From NCBI GenBank assembly GCA_016719395.1, contig JADJZF010000001.1, forward strand, positions 248,001-312,000: DNA of 64,000 nucleotides, read 5' to 3'. Under the pieces are notes generated by a model. That model saw only the letters and a program-made list of their open reading frames with translations. It was not told the origin of the DNA and searched no databases. Below, piece after piece: positions 57,814 to 64,000 of the stretch (positions are counted from its first letter, which is position 1; every line of letters starts with the position of its first letter). The position numbers and the translations under genes are program-made. This DNA comes from Candidatus Amarobacter glycogenicus (GTDB taxonomy: Bacteria; Chloroflexota; Dehalococcoidia; Tepidiformales; Tepidiformaceae).

Positions 57814-58281
57814 ATGGCAGTGGAAAAGGGACTCGAGCAGGTTGGCGCACTCCCCGGTGTGGGTGGTTCGTTCCTTTGTGACAACAAGGGCGATGTCATC
57901 GTGAGTTCCGATCCGGCCGTTCTCGCCACGGTGACGATGAGCACAATCGGTCGCGAAGTCGGCCGTGTCTTCGTGGCGCTAGAGACCGCGAAACAACCGG
58001 CCGACCGGATCGACTTCGTCTACAACTCGTGGCGGCTGCTGGCGCAGGATATGGGCACTGCCGTGTTCTTCGTCGTCTGCCAGCCTGAGGTTGATATGGC
58101 GATAGTGCGGATGACGGTCGAAGTTGTAATCGCCGGGTGGCGCAAGGATGCCAACGCTCAGAAACGGCTCCACCGTCACCAGGCCGAACGCGCGGCACTC
58201 GTCAGCCGCGCGGTCCTGGACCAGGGCTCCTGGTCGTCATGGACGGTGCTTACATCAGGGGGACAGCCCTCGTTGGGCTAA
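57814..58281 (+). CDS. Second Roadblock/LC7-like protein
   Basis: 155 residues, ATG 57814, 9 bases after the PATAN gene. LEQVGALPGVGGSFLCDNKGDVIVSSDP is the typical first Roadblock hairpin, followed by RIDFVYNSWRLLAQDMGTAVFFVVCQPEVDMAIVRMTV and a positively charged C-terminal helix. Paralogue of the 56369 protein with different ends. Another member of the same island. Confidence 0.72.
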   Translation: MAVEKGLEQVGALPGVGGSFLCDNKGDVIVSSDPAVLATVTMSTIGREVGRVFVALETAKQPADRIDFVYNSWRLLAQDMGTAVFFVVCQPEVDMAIVRMTVEVVIAGWRKDANAQKRLHRHQAERAALVSRAVLDQGSWSSWTVLTSGGQPSLG

Positions 58282-58295
58282 GAGGGAGAAATACA

Positions 58296-59105
58296 ATGGC
58301 CGAACGACTCACAGGCAGTCTCGCGCAGCTGCCACTCGTCGATCTGTTGAAGATGCTGGCCGCCGGAGGGCAAACCGGGCGTCTCGAGCTTACCTCGGGA
58401 CTGGACCAGGGCGCGGTCTACCTCGCCCACGGTGAACTCGTGCACGCCGAAAGCGACATGATCACCGGCGAGGCCGCGTTCGTCAGGCTCGCCGGATGGC
58501 CGAGCGGACAGTTCCGTTTCGACCCCCAGGTGCAGGCGCCTCGGCGGAGCATCGAGAAGCCAATGGACCGCCTGCTGGCGGATTCGGCACGGGCAGCGAG
58601 CGAGCGCGAGGCACTGCGCCGGGTCGTCCCCAATATGGATGTGGTGCCCCGCCTGGCGAAGAAAGCCCCTGGCCCCACGATCACGATCGACGGGGCTGAC
58701 TGGGAGCTCCTGGCCTCAGTTGATGGCGAGTCAACGGCGGCCCAGATGGCCACTGCTCGTGGCATCGAAGACATCGACATGGCAAAGACGTTGTACCGGC
58801 TCAAGCTGGCGGGGCTGGTGGAAATGGCGATGGTCCAGGCTGCAGCGCCCCAGCAGCGGGCCCTGGCGGGCCCTGGTTTCTTCCAGGCGCTGACATCCGC
58901 TATCGCCGAAGCGATGGGCCCGCTCGCTGAGATCATCATCGATGACGCTGTCGAAGACCTCGGCTTCAACCGCGCCACCTTCCCGCGTGACGCTGTGGCG
59001 GCGCTGGCCGAAAGAATCAGCGGGGAGATCCGCGAGCCAGAGAAGCGCGTCCGCTTCCAGCAGACGATGCTGCAGTTGCTCCGAGCCGGGCAACAGGCCG
59101 CTTAG
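58296..59105 (+). CDS. DUF4388/PATAN protein
   Basis: 269 residues, ATG 58296 with a GAGGGAGAA site. N-terminal DUF4388 is clear (MAERLTGSLAQLPLVDLLKMLAAGGQTGRLEL and GAVYLAHGELVHAESDM). The middle contains WELLASVDGESTAAQMATARGI, a winged-helix-like stretch, and the C-terminus is helical. The 14-base gap to the preceding Roadblock gene keeps it in the operon, closing the five-gene signalling island. Confidence 0.78.
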   Translation: MAERLTGSLAQLPLVDLLKMLAAGGQTGRLELTSGLDQGAVYLAHGELVHAESDMITGEAAFVRLAGWPSGQFRFDPQVQAPRRSIEKPMDRLLADSARAASEREALRRVVPNMDVVPRLAKKAPGPTITIDGADWELLASVDGESTAAQMATARGIEDIDMAKTLYRLKLAGLVEMAMVQAAAPQQRALAGPGFFQALTSAIAEAMGPLAEIIIDDAVEDLGFNRATFPRDAVAALAERISGEIREPEKRVRFQQTMLQLLRAGQQAA

Positions 59106-59158
59106 CCCGCCTGCCATACCTGATGCGGAGCGGATGCGCGGGCCGTTACACTGGCTCC

Positions 59159-59599
59159 ATGCCCGATTACGTCGTAGTCGGCGGCGATCGCCGTCCGCAA
59201 AGCAGCGAAGGCAAGCTCGTCGCGTTCATCGTCCGGTGGCTGATCACGGCTGCAGCCGTGTGGGTTGCGGCGAAACTGGTGGGGGGCATCCACCTGGAAG
59301 GTTGGAGGAGCACCCTCCTCGTGGCGCTCATTCTTGGGCTGCTCAACGCCTACCTGAAGCCGCTGCTGGTCGTGGGTACCTTCCCCGCCCTGATCATGAC
59401 GCTCGGGGTCTTCCTTGTCTTCATCAACACCGCGCTGCTCGCGCTGACCGCCTGGATCTCCGGCAAGTTCGATTCGATCCACTTCGCCATCGATGGCTTC
59501 TGGGCCGCATTCTTCGGCGCGATCATCATCAGTGTTGTCAGTTTCTTCATCAGCCTGATCGTGAAGCCGGGGAAGGTCGCCCGTTCCGTGGCAAGGTAG
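59159..59599 (+). CDS. Phage holin family 4 (DUF350-type) membrane protein
   Basis: 146 residues from ATG 59159, with four TM segments (around AFIVRWLITAAAVWVAAKLV, RSTLLVALILGLLNAYLKPL, LIMTLGVFLVFINTALLALT, AAFFGAIIISVVSFFISLIV). The LLNAYLKPLLVV stretch and overall length match PF04020. Despite the name, such genes in chromosomes are not phage remnants. It may be cotranscribed with the island, with a 53-base gap. Confidence 0.8.
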   Translation: MPDYVVVGGDRRPQSSEGKLVAFIVRWLITAAAVWVAAKLVGGIHLEGWRSTLLVALILGLLNAYLKPLLVVGTFPALIMTLGVFLVFINTALLALTAWISGKFDSIHFAIDGFWAAFFGAIIISVVSFFISLIVKPGKVARSVAR

Positions 59600-59611
59600 T
59601 CCAGGAGCGGA

Positions 59612-60508
59612 CTACTTCTCCAGACCGGCCAGCGACATCAGCTCTTCCGCAAGCTGCCTGCCCAGCCCGGCCGCTGTTTCGGCCGAACCAGCCATCTTCG
59701 ACCGGAAGATGCGGCCATCCGCGGCGATGAGGGCACTGAGCTTCAAGGTGGTCCCGAAGTGCTCCGCGTGTGCGGCTGCCGGGAAGCTGCAGCCCCCATC
59801 GATCGCCGCCAGGAACGTCCGCTCCGCGGTCGCGGACTGCCGCAGGGTGGCGTCGTCGATCGTCGCGAGGAGGGCGCGCGTGGCGCCGTCGCTACTCCGG
59901 CATTCCACCGCGAGTGCGCCTTGCGCGGGAGAAGGGAGCATCTCCTCGTAGCCAAAAACATGGTCGGCGCGCGCCTCGAGACCCAGCCTGCGCAGGCCGG
60001 CGAGCGCGAGGACCGTTGCGTCGTACTCGCCGGACTCGACCTTTGCGACGCGCGTCTCGACGTTGCCGCGGATGACCCGAACTTGCAGGTCGGGCCTGAG
60101 CTCGAGGATTTGCGCGGTCCGCCGCGGCGAACTGGTCCCGATGATCGCACCCGCCGGCAACGACCGGAGGTTGACGCGCAGACGGCTGACGAGCGCGTCG
60201 CGCGGGTCCTCGCGCAGGGGTACGGCGGCGATGGTCAGGCCGTCGGGGCGCTTCGTCGGCAGGTCCTTGTAGCTGTGGACGGCGATGTCCGCTTCTCCGT
60301 GTGTCAGCGCGTCCTGGATCGCCGAGGTAAACCAGCCGGCCCGCTCGCCTTCCTGGAGTGGCGTCGACTGGTCGCGGTCGCCGGCTGTGACGACAGTGAC
60401 GACGTCTACATCAAGGCTGGCGTTGCGCGCGCGCAAGAGGTCGGCGACGAGACCGGTTTGAATGAGAGCGAGCCTGCTGCCGCGCGTGGCGATGCGGATG
60501 GTGGTCAT
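59612..60508 (-). CDS. hemC: Hydroxymethylbilane synthase (porphobilinogen deaminase)
   Basis: 298 residues, ATG 60508 overlapping the hemL stop by 4 bases. TRGSRLALIQTGLVADLL at the N-terminus, GTSSPRRTAQ and RGNVETRVAKV in the cleft, and the dipyrromethane cofactor cysteine in IDGGCSFPAAAH (near residue 240). It polymerises four porphobilinogens. Last gene of the tetrapyrrole operon. Confidence 0.97.
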   Translation of the reverse strand: MTTIRIATRGSRLALIQTGLVADLLRARNASLDVDVVTVVTAGDRDQSTPLQEGERAGWFTSAIQDALTHGEADIAVHSYKDLPTKRPDGLTIAAVPLREDPRDALVSRLRVNLRSLPAGAIIGTSSPRRTAQILELRPDLQVRVIRGNVETRVAKVESGEYDATVLALAGLRRLGLEARADHVFGYEEMLPSPAQGALAVECRSSDGATRALLATIDDATLRQSATAERTFLAAIDGGCSFPAAAHAEHFGTTLKLSALIAADGRIFRSKMAGSAETAAGLGRQLAEELMSLAGLEK

Positions 60509-61779
60509 GCGTTCGCCGCCTCGCGCAGCGCCTCGTGGGCCGCGCGTACGGTGGCATCGATTTCGTCCTCGGAGTGTGCCGCCGAAACGAACCAGGTCTC
60601 GAACTGTGAAGGGGGCAGGAGGATGCCACGCTTCAGCATGCCCGCGTGGAAGCGCGAGAACGCGCCGGTATCGGACTCCCGGGCTTCGGCGTAGTCGGCC
60701 GGCACCCCGGCTCGGAAGAAGAGCGTGAGCGCCGAGCCGCGGCGGACGACGCATGCAGGAATCTCGGCGCGGCGGATGGCAGTGTTTAGCCCGTTTTCGA
60801 GATGACGCCCGAGTTCTTCGAGCCGCACGTAAACCGCACCGGATGCGAGCGTATCCAGCATCGCTGCACCCGCGGCAGTGACGAGCGGGTTCCCGCTGAG
60901 CGTCCCGGCCTGGTAGACCGGGCCGAGCGGCGCAAGCAGGTCCATCACTTCGGCCCGGCCGCCGAGTGCTCCGATGGGCAGCCCGGCGCCGATCACTTTT
61001 CCGAGGCATGCGATATCGGCCCTGGGGAGCAGGTCGCTTAACCCGTAGCGGAAGCGGAAGCCGGTAATGACCTCGTCGGCGATGAGAAGCGCGCCGTGCG
61101 CTCTGGGGACGGTGTTGAGCGCTTCGAGGAATGCCTCCGTAGGTTCGACGAGGCCCATGTTGCCTGCGACCGATTCGACGATGACGGCGGCGGTCTCGGC
61201 AGCATGGCCGGCGAACCAGCCGGCGAGAGCGGCAGGGTCGTTGTATGGCAAGACGGCGGTGAGCGCGGCGATCGGCTCGGGAACACCGGCCGAATCGCTC
61301 AAACCAAGTGTCGCGACGCCGCTGCCGGCTTTCACCAGGAGCCCGTCGCTATGCCCGTGGTAGCCCCCGTCGAACTTCACCAGCACGGCCCGGCCCGTGG
61401 CCGCCCGTGCCAGCCGGATGGCAGTCATAGTTGCCTCGGTTCCGGAGTTTACGAAACGGACGCGCTCAAGCCCCGTCGCTGCAATGACCCGGCGTCCGAG
61501 TTCGACCTCGCCGGGCGTGAGCGCACCGAAGGCCGTGCCTTCGCCGGCGGAGCGCCGTATCGCCTCAACGACGCCGGCCGGAGCGTGGCCGAGGATGAGC
61601 GGCCCGAACGCGCCGATGTAGTCGATGTAGCGCGTGCCCTCGGTATCGAAGACAAAGGGTCCCTCTCCGCGAGCGATCGGCACGGGGTTGCCCCCAACCG
61701 AGCGAAACGAGCGCACCGGGCTGTTTACTCCCCCAGGGAACAGCGTCCGCGCTTCGGTGACGAGGTCCTGGTTAGTCAT
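60505..61779 (-). CDS. hemL: Glutamate-1-semialdehyde 2,1-aminomutase
   Basis: 424 residues from ATG 61779. PLP-dependent aminomutase of the C5 pathway that makes 5-aminolevulinate. PGGVNSPVRSFRSVGGNPV, ADEVITGFRFRYG and CLGKVIGAGLPIGALGG with the PLP lysine are diagnostic. The frame is open upstream to 62337, but that is a shadow of the previous gene. It follows the Fe-S gene with an 8-base overlap. hemA (glutamyl-tRNA reductase) is not in view. Confidence 0.97.
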   Translation of the reverse strand: MTNQDLVTEARTLFPGGVNSPVRSFRSVGGNPVPIARGEGPFVFDTEGTRYIDYIGAFGPLILGHAPAGVVEAIRRSAGEGTAFGALTPGEVELGRRVIAATGLERVRFVNSGTEATMTAIRLARAATGRAVLVKFDGGYHGHSDGLLVKAGSGVATLGLSDSAGVPEPIAALTAVLPYNDPAALAGWFAGHAAETAAVIVESVAGNMGLVEPTEAFLEALNTVPRAHGALLIADEVITGFRFRYGLSDLLPRADIACLGKVIGAGLPIGALGGRAEVMDLLAPLGPVYQAGTLSGNPLVTAAGAAMLDTLASGAVYVRLEELGRHLENGLNTAIRRAEIPACVVRRGSALTLFFRAGVPADYAEARESDTGAFSRFHAGMLKRGILLPPSQFETWFVSAAHSEDEIDATVRAAHEALREAANA

Positions 61780-62380
61780 GCGCTTCTGCCATCTCCTGGA
61801 GGTATCGCTCTCGTAGTTCGTTCCCGGGTTCCTCGAAGGCGGCCCAGGCGATGCGCGGGTCCGGCGGCTCCGGGGGCGGCGGTGACGCCTGCCAGGACGC
61901 AGCCTCGCGGCAGAACGCCACCAGCACGCTGCACGCTTCGGGACAGGGGATGCCTTCGGGAGCACATGCGGCGCCATTCCAGACGGGGTGGCGGACGCAA
62001 GCTCCACAGACGACCCCTGCCGCTCGTGCACGCCCTTCTTCGGAAAGCACCGCCGAAGACTCGTACCTTCCGCTCTGCCGGGCGAGCACATCTTCGAGCG
62101 GGACGACGCGGAGCGTCCCCGCCGCGAATTGGCGTTGATGGGTGAGGGCGAGGGGGTAGACGGTCTCGATCGCGATGTCCGCGTCGAAAGCCGGCCCCAG
62201 CGGGGCGGACCAGCCAGTCGGGAGGGTGGCCGCGCCGGAAAGCGGGCGATAGCGCCCGTCATCGCCAAGGCGGACGTGGGCAAATACGGCTTCGGGTGTC
62301 CCTGTGATCGTTCGCTTCGCGGCTCCCGGCACACCAATCGTTTCGTCTTCGATCAGGAGTTGACCAACAGTGCGCGTCAC
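61772..62380 (-). CDS. Fe-S cluster-binding protein related to the C-terminal part of DR2241-type CbiX
   Basis: 202 residues, ATG 62380 overlapping the cbiX stop by 4 bases. The C-terminal half has a dense set of cysteines (VCGACVRHPVWN, AACAPEGIPCPEACSVL, FCREA), at least five, suitable for a [4Fe-4S] site. In Deinococcus DR2241 a similar region is fused to CbiX domains; here the two are separate genes. It probably supports the chelatase step of the siroheme/heme pathway. The N-terminal half carries no recognised motif. Confidence 0.65.
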   Translation of the reverse strand: MTRTVGQLLIEDETIGVPGAAKRTITGTPEAVFAHVRLGDDGRYRPLSGAATLPTGWSAPLGPAFDADIAIETVYPLALTHQRQFAAGTLRVVPLEDVLARQSGRYESSAVLSEEGRARAAGVVCGACVRHPVWNGAACAPEGIPCPEACSVLVAFCREAASWQASPPPPEPPDPRIAWAAFEEPGNELRERYLQEMAEAHD

Positions 62381-63105
62381 TCCGCCGCACTCCCGGCGAG
62401 CCGTTCGATGACGGCTGCGAGGGAGGGGTGCGTGCCGACAGCCGGTGTATAGCGCACGATGCGGCCCCCTTTGCGGGTCTCCGCGCCTTCGAGAGAGAGG
62501 TCCGCAGGTATTGTCTGGCCGGCGTGCCAGCCGTCGGCGACGAACAGCGGCACGACCACGACTGTGCCTGCCCGGAAGACTTCCAGCATGTCCAGCATTC
62601 CGGGCTCCTGGTCGAGAAAAACGGCCCCGGCTTCGGCGAAACGGCCGCTCGCCCGGACGCGTTTCGCCATCGCGTAGACGTTCTTCTCAGATTCGGATTC
62701 GCGCCGTGTGCCATGGCCGAGGACGGCGATGGCATCCTCCGGGCGGGCGCCGGCTTCGAGTGCTCGTTCGATGATGACGCCGGCGAGTGACTCATCGGCG
62801 CCCACCGGTCCGGTATACCGGATCCGCTGGCCGTCGCGCTGCGTGAGCGGGCCGTCCAGGCGCATCTCCCGAGGGATCACGGTCTTCGTGAAGTAGCCGT
62901 TGGAGATGAAGACCGGGACGACCACGACATCCGCGCTTGTGCAGCCATCGAGCATGCGCGAGAGCGAAGGCTCTTCTTTCCAGAACCCGGTGAGCACGTC
63001 CTCGAATCGGCCGCGGCGGCGGAGCGTCGCGGCGTGCGCGTGGACGGGCGCGCTCGAGTTGGCGTTCAGGTGGGAGCCATGTCCCACCAGGGCCAGCGTG
63101 GTCAC
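62377..63105 (-). CDS. CbiX/SirB-type chelatase with two CbiX domains
   Basis: 242 residues from GTG 63105, which overlaps the preceding stop (GTGA). Domain 1 has the metal-binding histidine in VGHGSHLN, domain 2 in VLGHGTRRESE; both halves share PVFISNGYFTKTVIPREM / PLFVADGWHAGQTIPADL. Double CbiX proteins insert Co or Fe into sirohydrochlorin. Given hemC/hemL/hemD partners but no cobalamin genes, iron insertion (siroheme) is favoured, tentatively. Confidence 0.85.
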   Translation of the reverse strand: MTTLALVGHGSHLNANSSAPVHAHAATLRRRGRFEDVLTGFWKEEPSLSRMLDGCTSADVVVVPVFISNGYFTKTVIPREMRLDGPLTQRDGQRIRYTGPVGADESLAGVIIERALEAGARPEDAIAVLGHGTRRESESEKNVYAMAKRVRASGRFAEAGAVFLDQEPGMLDMLEVFRAGTVVVVPLFVADGWHAGQTIPADLSLEGAETRKGGRIVRYTPAVGTHPSLAAVIERLAGSAAE

Positions 63106-63623
63106 TGCCGCGCCTCCCGCTTCTTCGCCAGCCGCTCTTCGCGTTCGACGCGGGCGACCTCGACCAGGTTTCCCCACCCGGGGCCGAGCGCCGTGATGAT
63201 CCGTTCGCGGACAGACCTCGCCAGCGAGGGGGAGGCTCCGCCGGTCGAAACGCCGACTGTCAGGTCGCCATCTCGCACCGTCGCCGGTGTGAAGAAGGTA
63301 CTCTCGGCCTGGCGGTCGGCGACGAGCACGGGGATGCCAGCGGCACGAGCGAGCCGGCCGACCTCCTGGTTTACCTCCCGGTCGCCGGTGCACGCCAGGA
63401 CGAGCCCCCAGCGAGGACAACCGGGGACGTCGGCCGGGGCGAACGGCCGCTCGATTACCGTCGCGAGCGACAGGTGGTGAATTGCCTCCACCACCTGGGG
63501 CGCGATCACGGTGAACGGGAATTCGCCATCCGCGAGCGTGCGCGCCTTCCGCAGTGCTACCGCTCCGCCGCCGACGATGAGCGCGGGGCCGGCTTCCGGG
63601 CGCACTTCGATCAGAATGCTCAC
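63102..63623 (-). CDS. Precorrin-2 dehydrogenase / sirohydrochlorin ferrochelatase-type protein
   Basis: 173 residues. NAD motif VGGGAVALRKARTLADG and the Met8/SirC segment LVLACTGDREVNQEVGRLAR identify precorrin-2 oxidation to sirohydrochlorin. VADRQAESTFFTPATVRDGDL also fits the family. The ATG 63623 overlaps the hemD stop by 4 bases. It supplies sirohydrochlorin to the CbiX-type chelatase downstream. Confidence 0.9.
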   Translation of the reverse strand: MSILIEVRPEAGPALIVGGGAVALRKARTLADGEFPFTVIAPQVVEAIHHLSLATVIERPFAPADVPGCPRWGLVLACTGDREVNQEVGRLARAAGIPVLVADRQAESTFFTPATVRDGDLTVGVSTGGASPSLARSVRERIITALGPGWGNLVEVARVEREERLAKKREARQ

Positions 63624-64000
63624 TGGAGCACCTCCGCGACAGCCGCAACGAGGTCAGCGATCGACGGGCTGCCCGCCGTGGCGTCTACCCTGCCGAACGC
63701 TTCGCGGGTTCCGGCGGCGGCCTGCGGCCCGATCGCGCAGAGGGCGATTCCGCCTGGCAGCGGCGTCCCCCCGAGCGCCTGTCGGAGGAACCGGGCCGAC
63801 GAGGCGCTCGCGAACGTAATGGCATCTGCTGTGAGGATGCAGTCCAGGGTGGGGCCATCGAGTGGGACGGGACGGGTTTCGTATACGCGCTCTTGCTCCA
63901 CCTCGGCGCCGCGAGCGCGGAGGGCGTCCGCGAGGCGGTCCTCGCTGAGCGACCCGCAAGGCAGCAGGACGCGAGCGCCGTCAACCGAGGGCAATTCGCC
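63620..64000 (-). CDS. hemD: Uroporphyrinogen-III synthase, C-terminal part
   Basis: The frame is open to the window edge, so the N-terminus lies beyond. The visible 126 residues (VLLPCGSLSEDRLADALRARGAEVEQERVYET, then DAITFASASSARFL and ALCAIGPQAAAGTREAFG) match the second domain of HemD, which cyclises hydroxymethylbilane to uroporphyrinogen III. First visible gene of the overlapping operon; the fusion state with an uroporphyrinogen methyltransferase upstream cannot be seen. Confidence 0.85.
   Translation of the reverse strand, partial: GELPSVDGARVLLPCGSLSEDRLADALRARGAEVEQERVYETRPVPLDGPTLDCILTADAITFASASSARFLRQALGGTPLPGGIALCAIGPQAAAGTREAFGRVDATAGSPSIADLVAAVAEVLQ

Noticed and set aside
59159..59599. 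Prophage remnant because of the holin-family gene
   Set aside because: No other phage genes; PF04020 proteins are common chromosomal membrane proteins.

Overview
The window is a visibly GC-rich bacterial chromosome segment. The mix of genes fits Chloroflexota, perhaps a Dehalococcoidia/Tepidiforma-like lineage: repeated DUF4389 membrane proteins, lipoproteins with Thr/Pro/Ala-rich linkers, Roadblock plus DUF4388/PATAN signalling proteins, F420-type LLM oxidoreductase, IdeR-like iron box and a T-box-controlled eukaryal-type ileS. No 16S rRNA or other decisive marker is present, so the taxonomy is inference. There are no phages, IS elements or CRISPR arrays; it reads as core chromosome. One tRNA (Ser-CGA) is present.

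Layout. 1-7.8 kb: end of a 7TM-HD protein, crotonase, class B PBP, divergent glycosidase-like lipoprotein, M50 protease with CBS domains, purL. 7.8-13.5 kb: two DUF4389 membrane proteins, purQ, CtpE-like P-type ATPase. 13.5-17.9 kb: acyl-CoA genes (carboxyltransferase, CoA-transferase, crotonase) and YqgE. 17.8-24.8 kb: HxlR regulator, DinB, TfoX, CMD, an iron-box lipoprotein, P450, desaturase, ferritin, DUF3052 and a class I amidotransferase. 24.7-29.9 kb: a GNAT gene wrecked by a poly-G tract, a GrdB-family selenoprotein with in-frame UGA, and ileS with its T-box leader. 29.9-39.4 kb: lipoproteins, DUF4389, SPFH, HepT/MntA, oxidoreductases, HxlR/YceI. 39.5-43 kb: coaX, coaBC, M16 peptidase, HIT. 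43-54.8 kb: MBL, DinB, MscS, lytic transglycosylase, cysS, flavoprotein disulfide reductase, an ArsR regulator with two tiny proteins, tRNA-Ser, proA. 55-59.1 kb: a compact HAMP receptor / Roadblock / PATAN / Roadblock / PATAN island. 59.6-64 kb: an overlapping tetrapyrrole operon read leftwards (hemD, precorrin-2 dehydrogenase, cbiX, Fe-S protein, hemL, hemC).

Two things deserve most attention. First, the selenoprotein at 25301-26206, split by UGA with a SECIS-like hairpin, and the signalling island at 55109-59105, which carries receptor and Roadblock/PATAN parts but no kinase, GTPase or response regulator. Second, data quality: seven genes (purL, purQ, yqgE, ileS, hepT, a TolB-like lipoprotein, a DinB gene) carry apparent one-base shifts, mostly in short homopolymers; the GNAT gene carries a poly-G block; and coaBC has lost an internal piece of roughly 70 codons. 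Because ileS, purL, purQ and coaBC are normally essential, assembly error is the likeliest cause, and the gene spans below are given as reconstructed.
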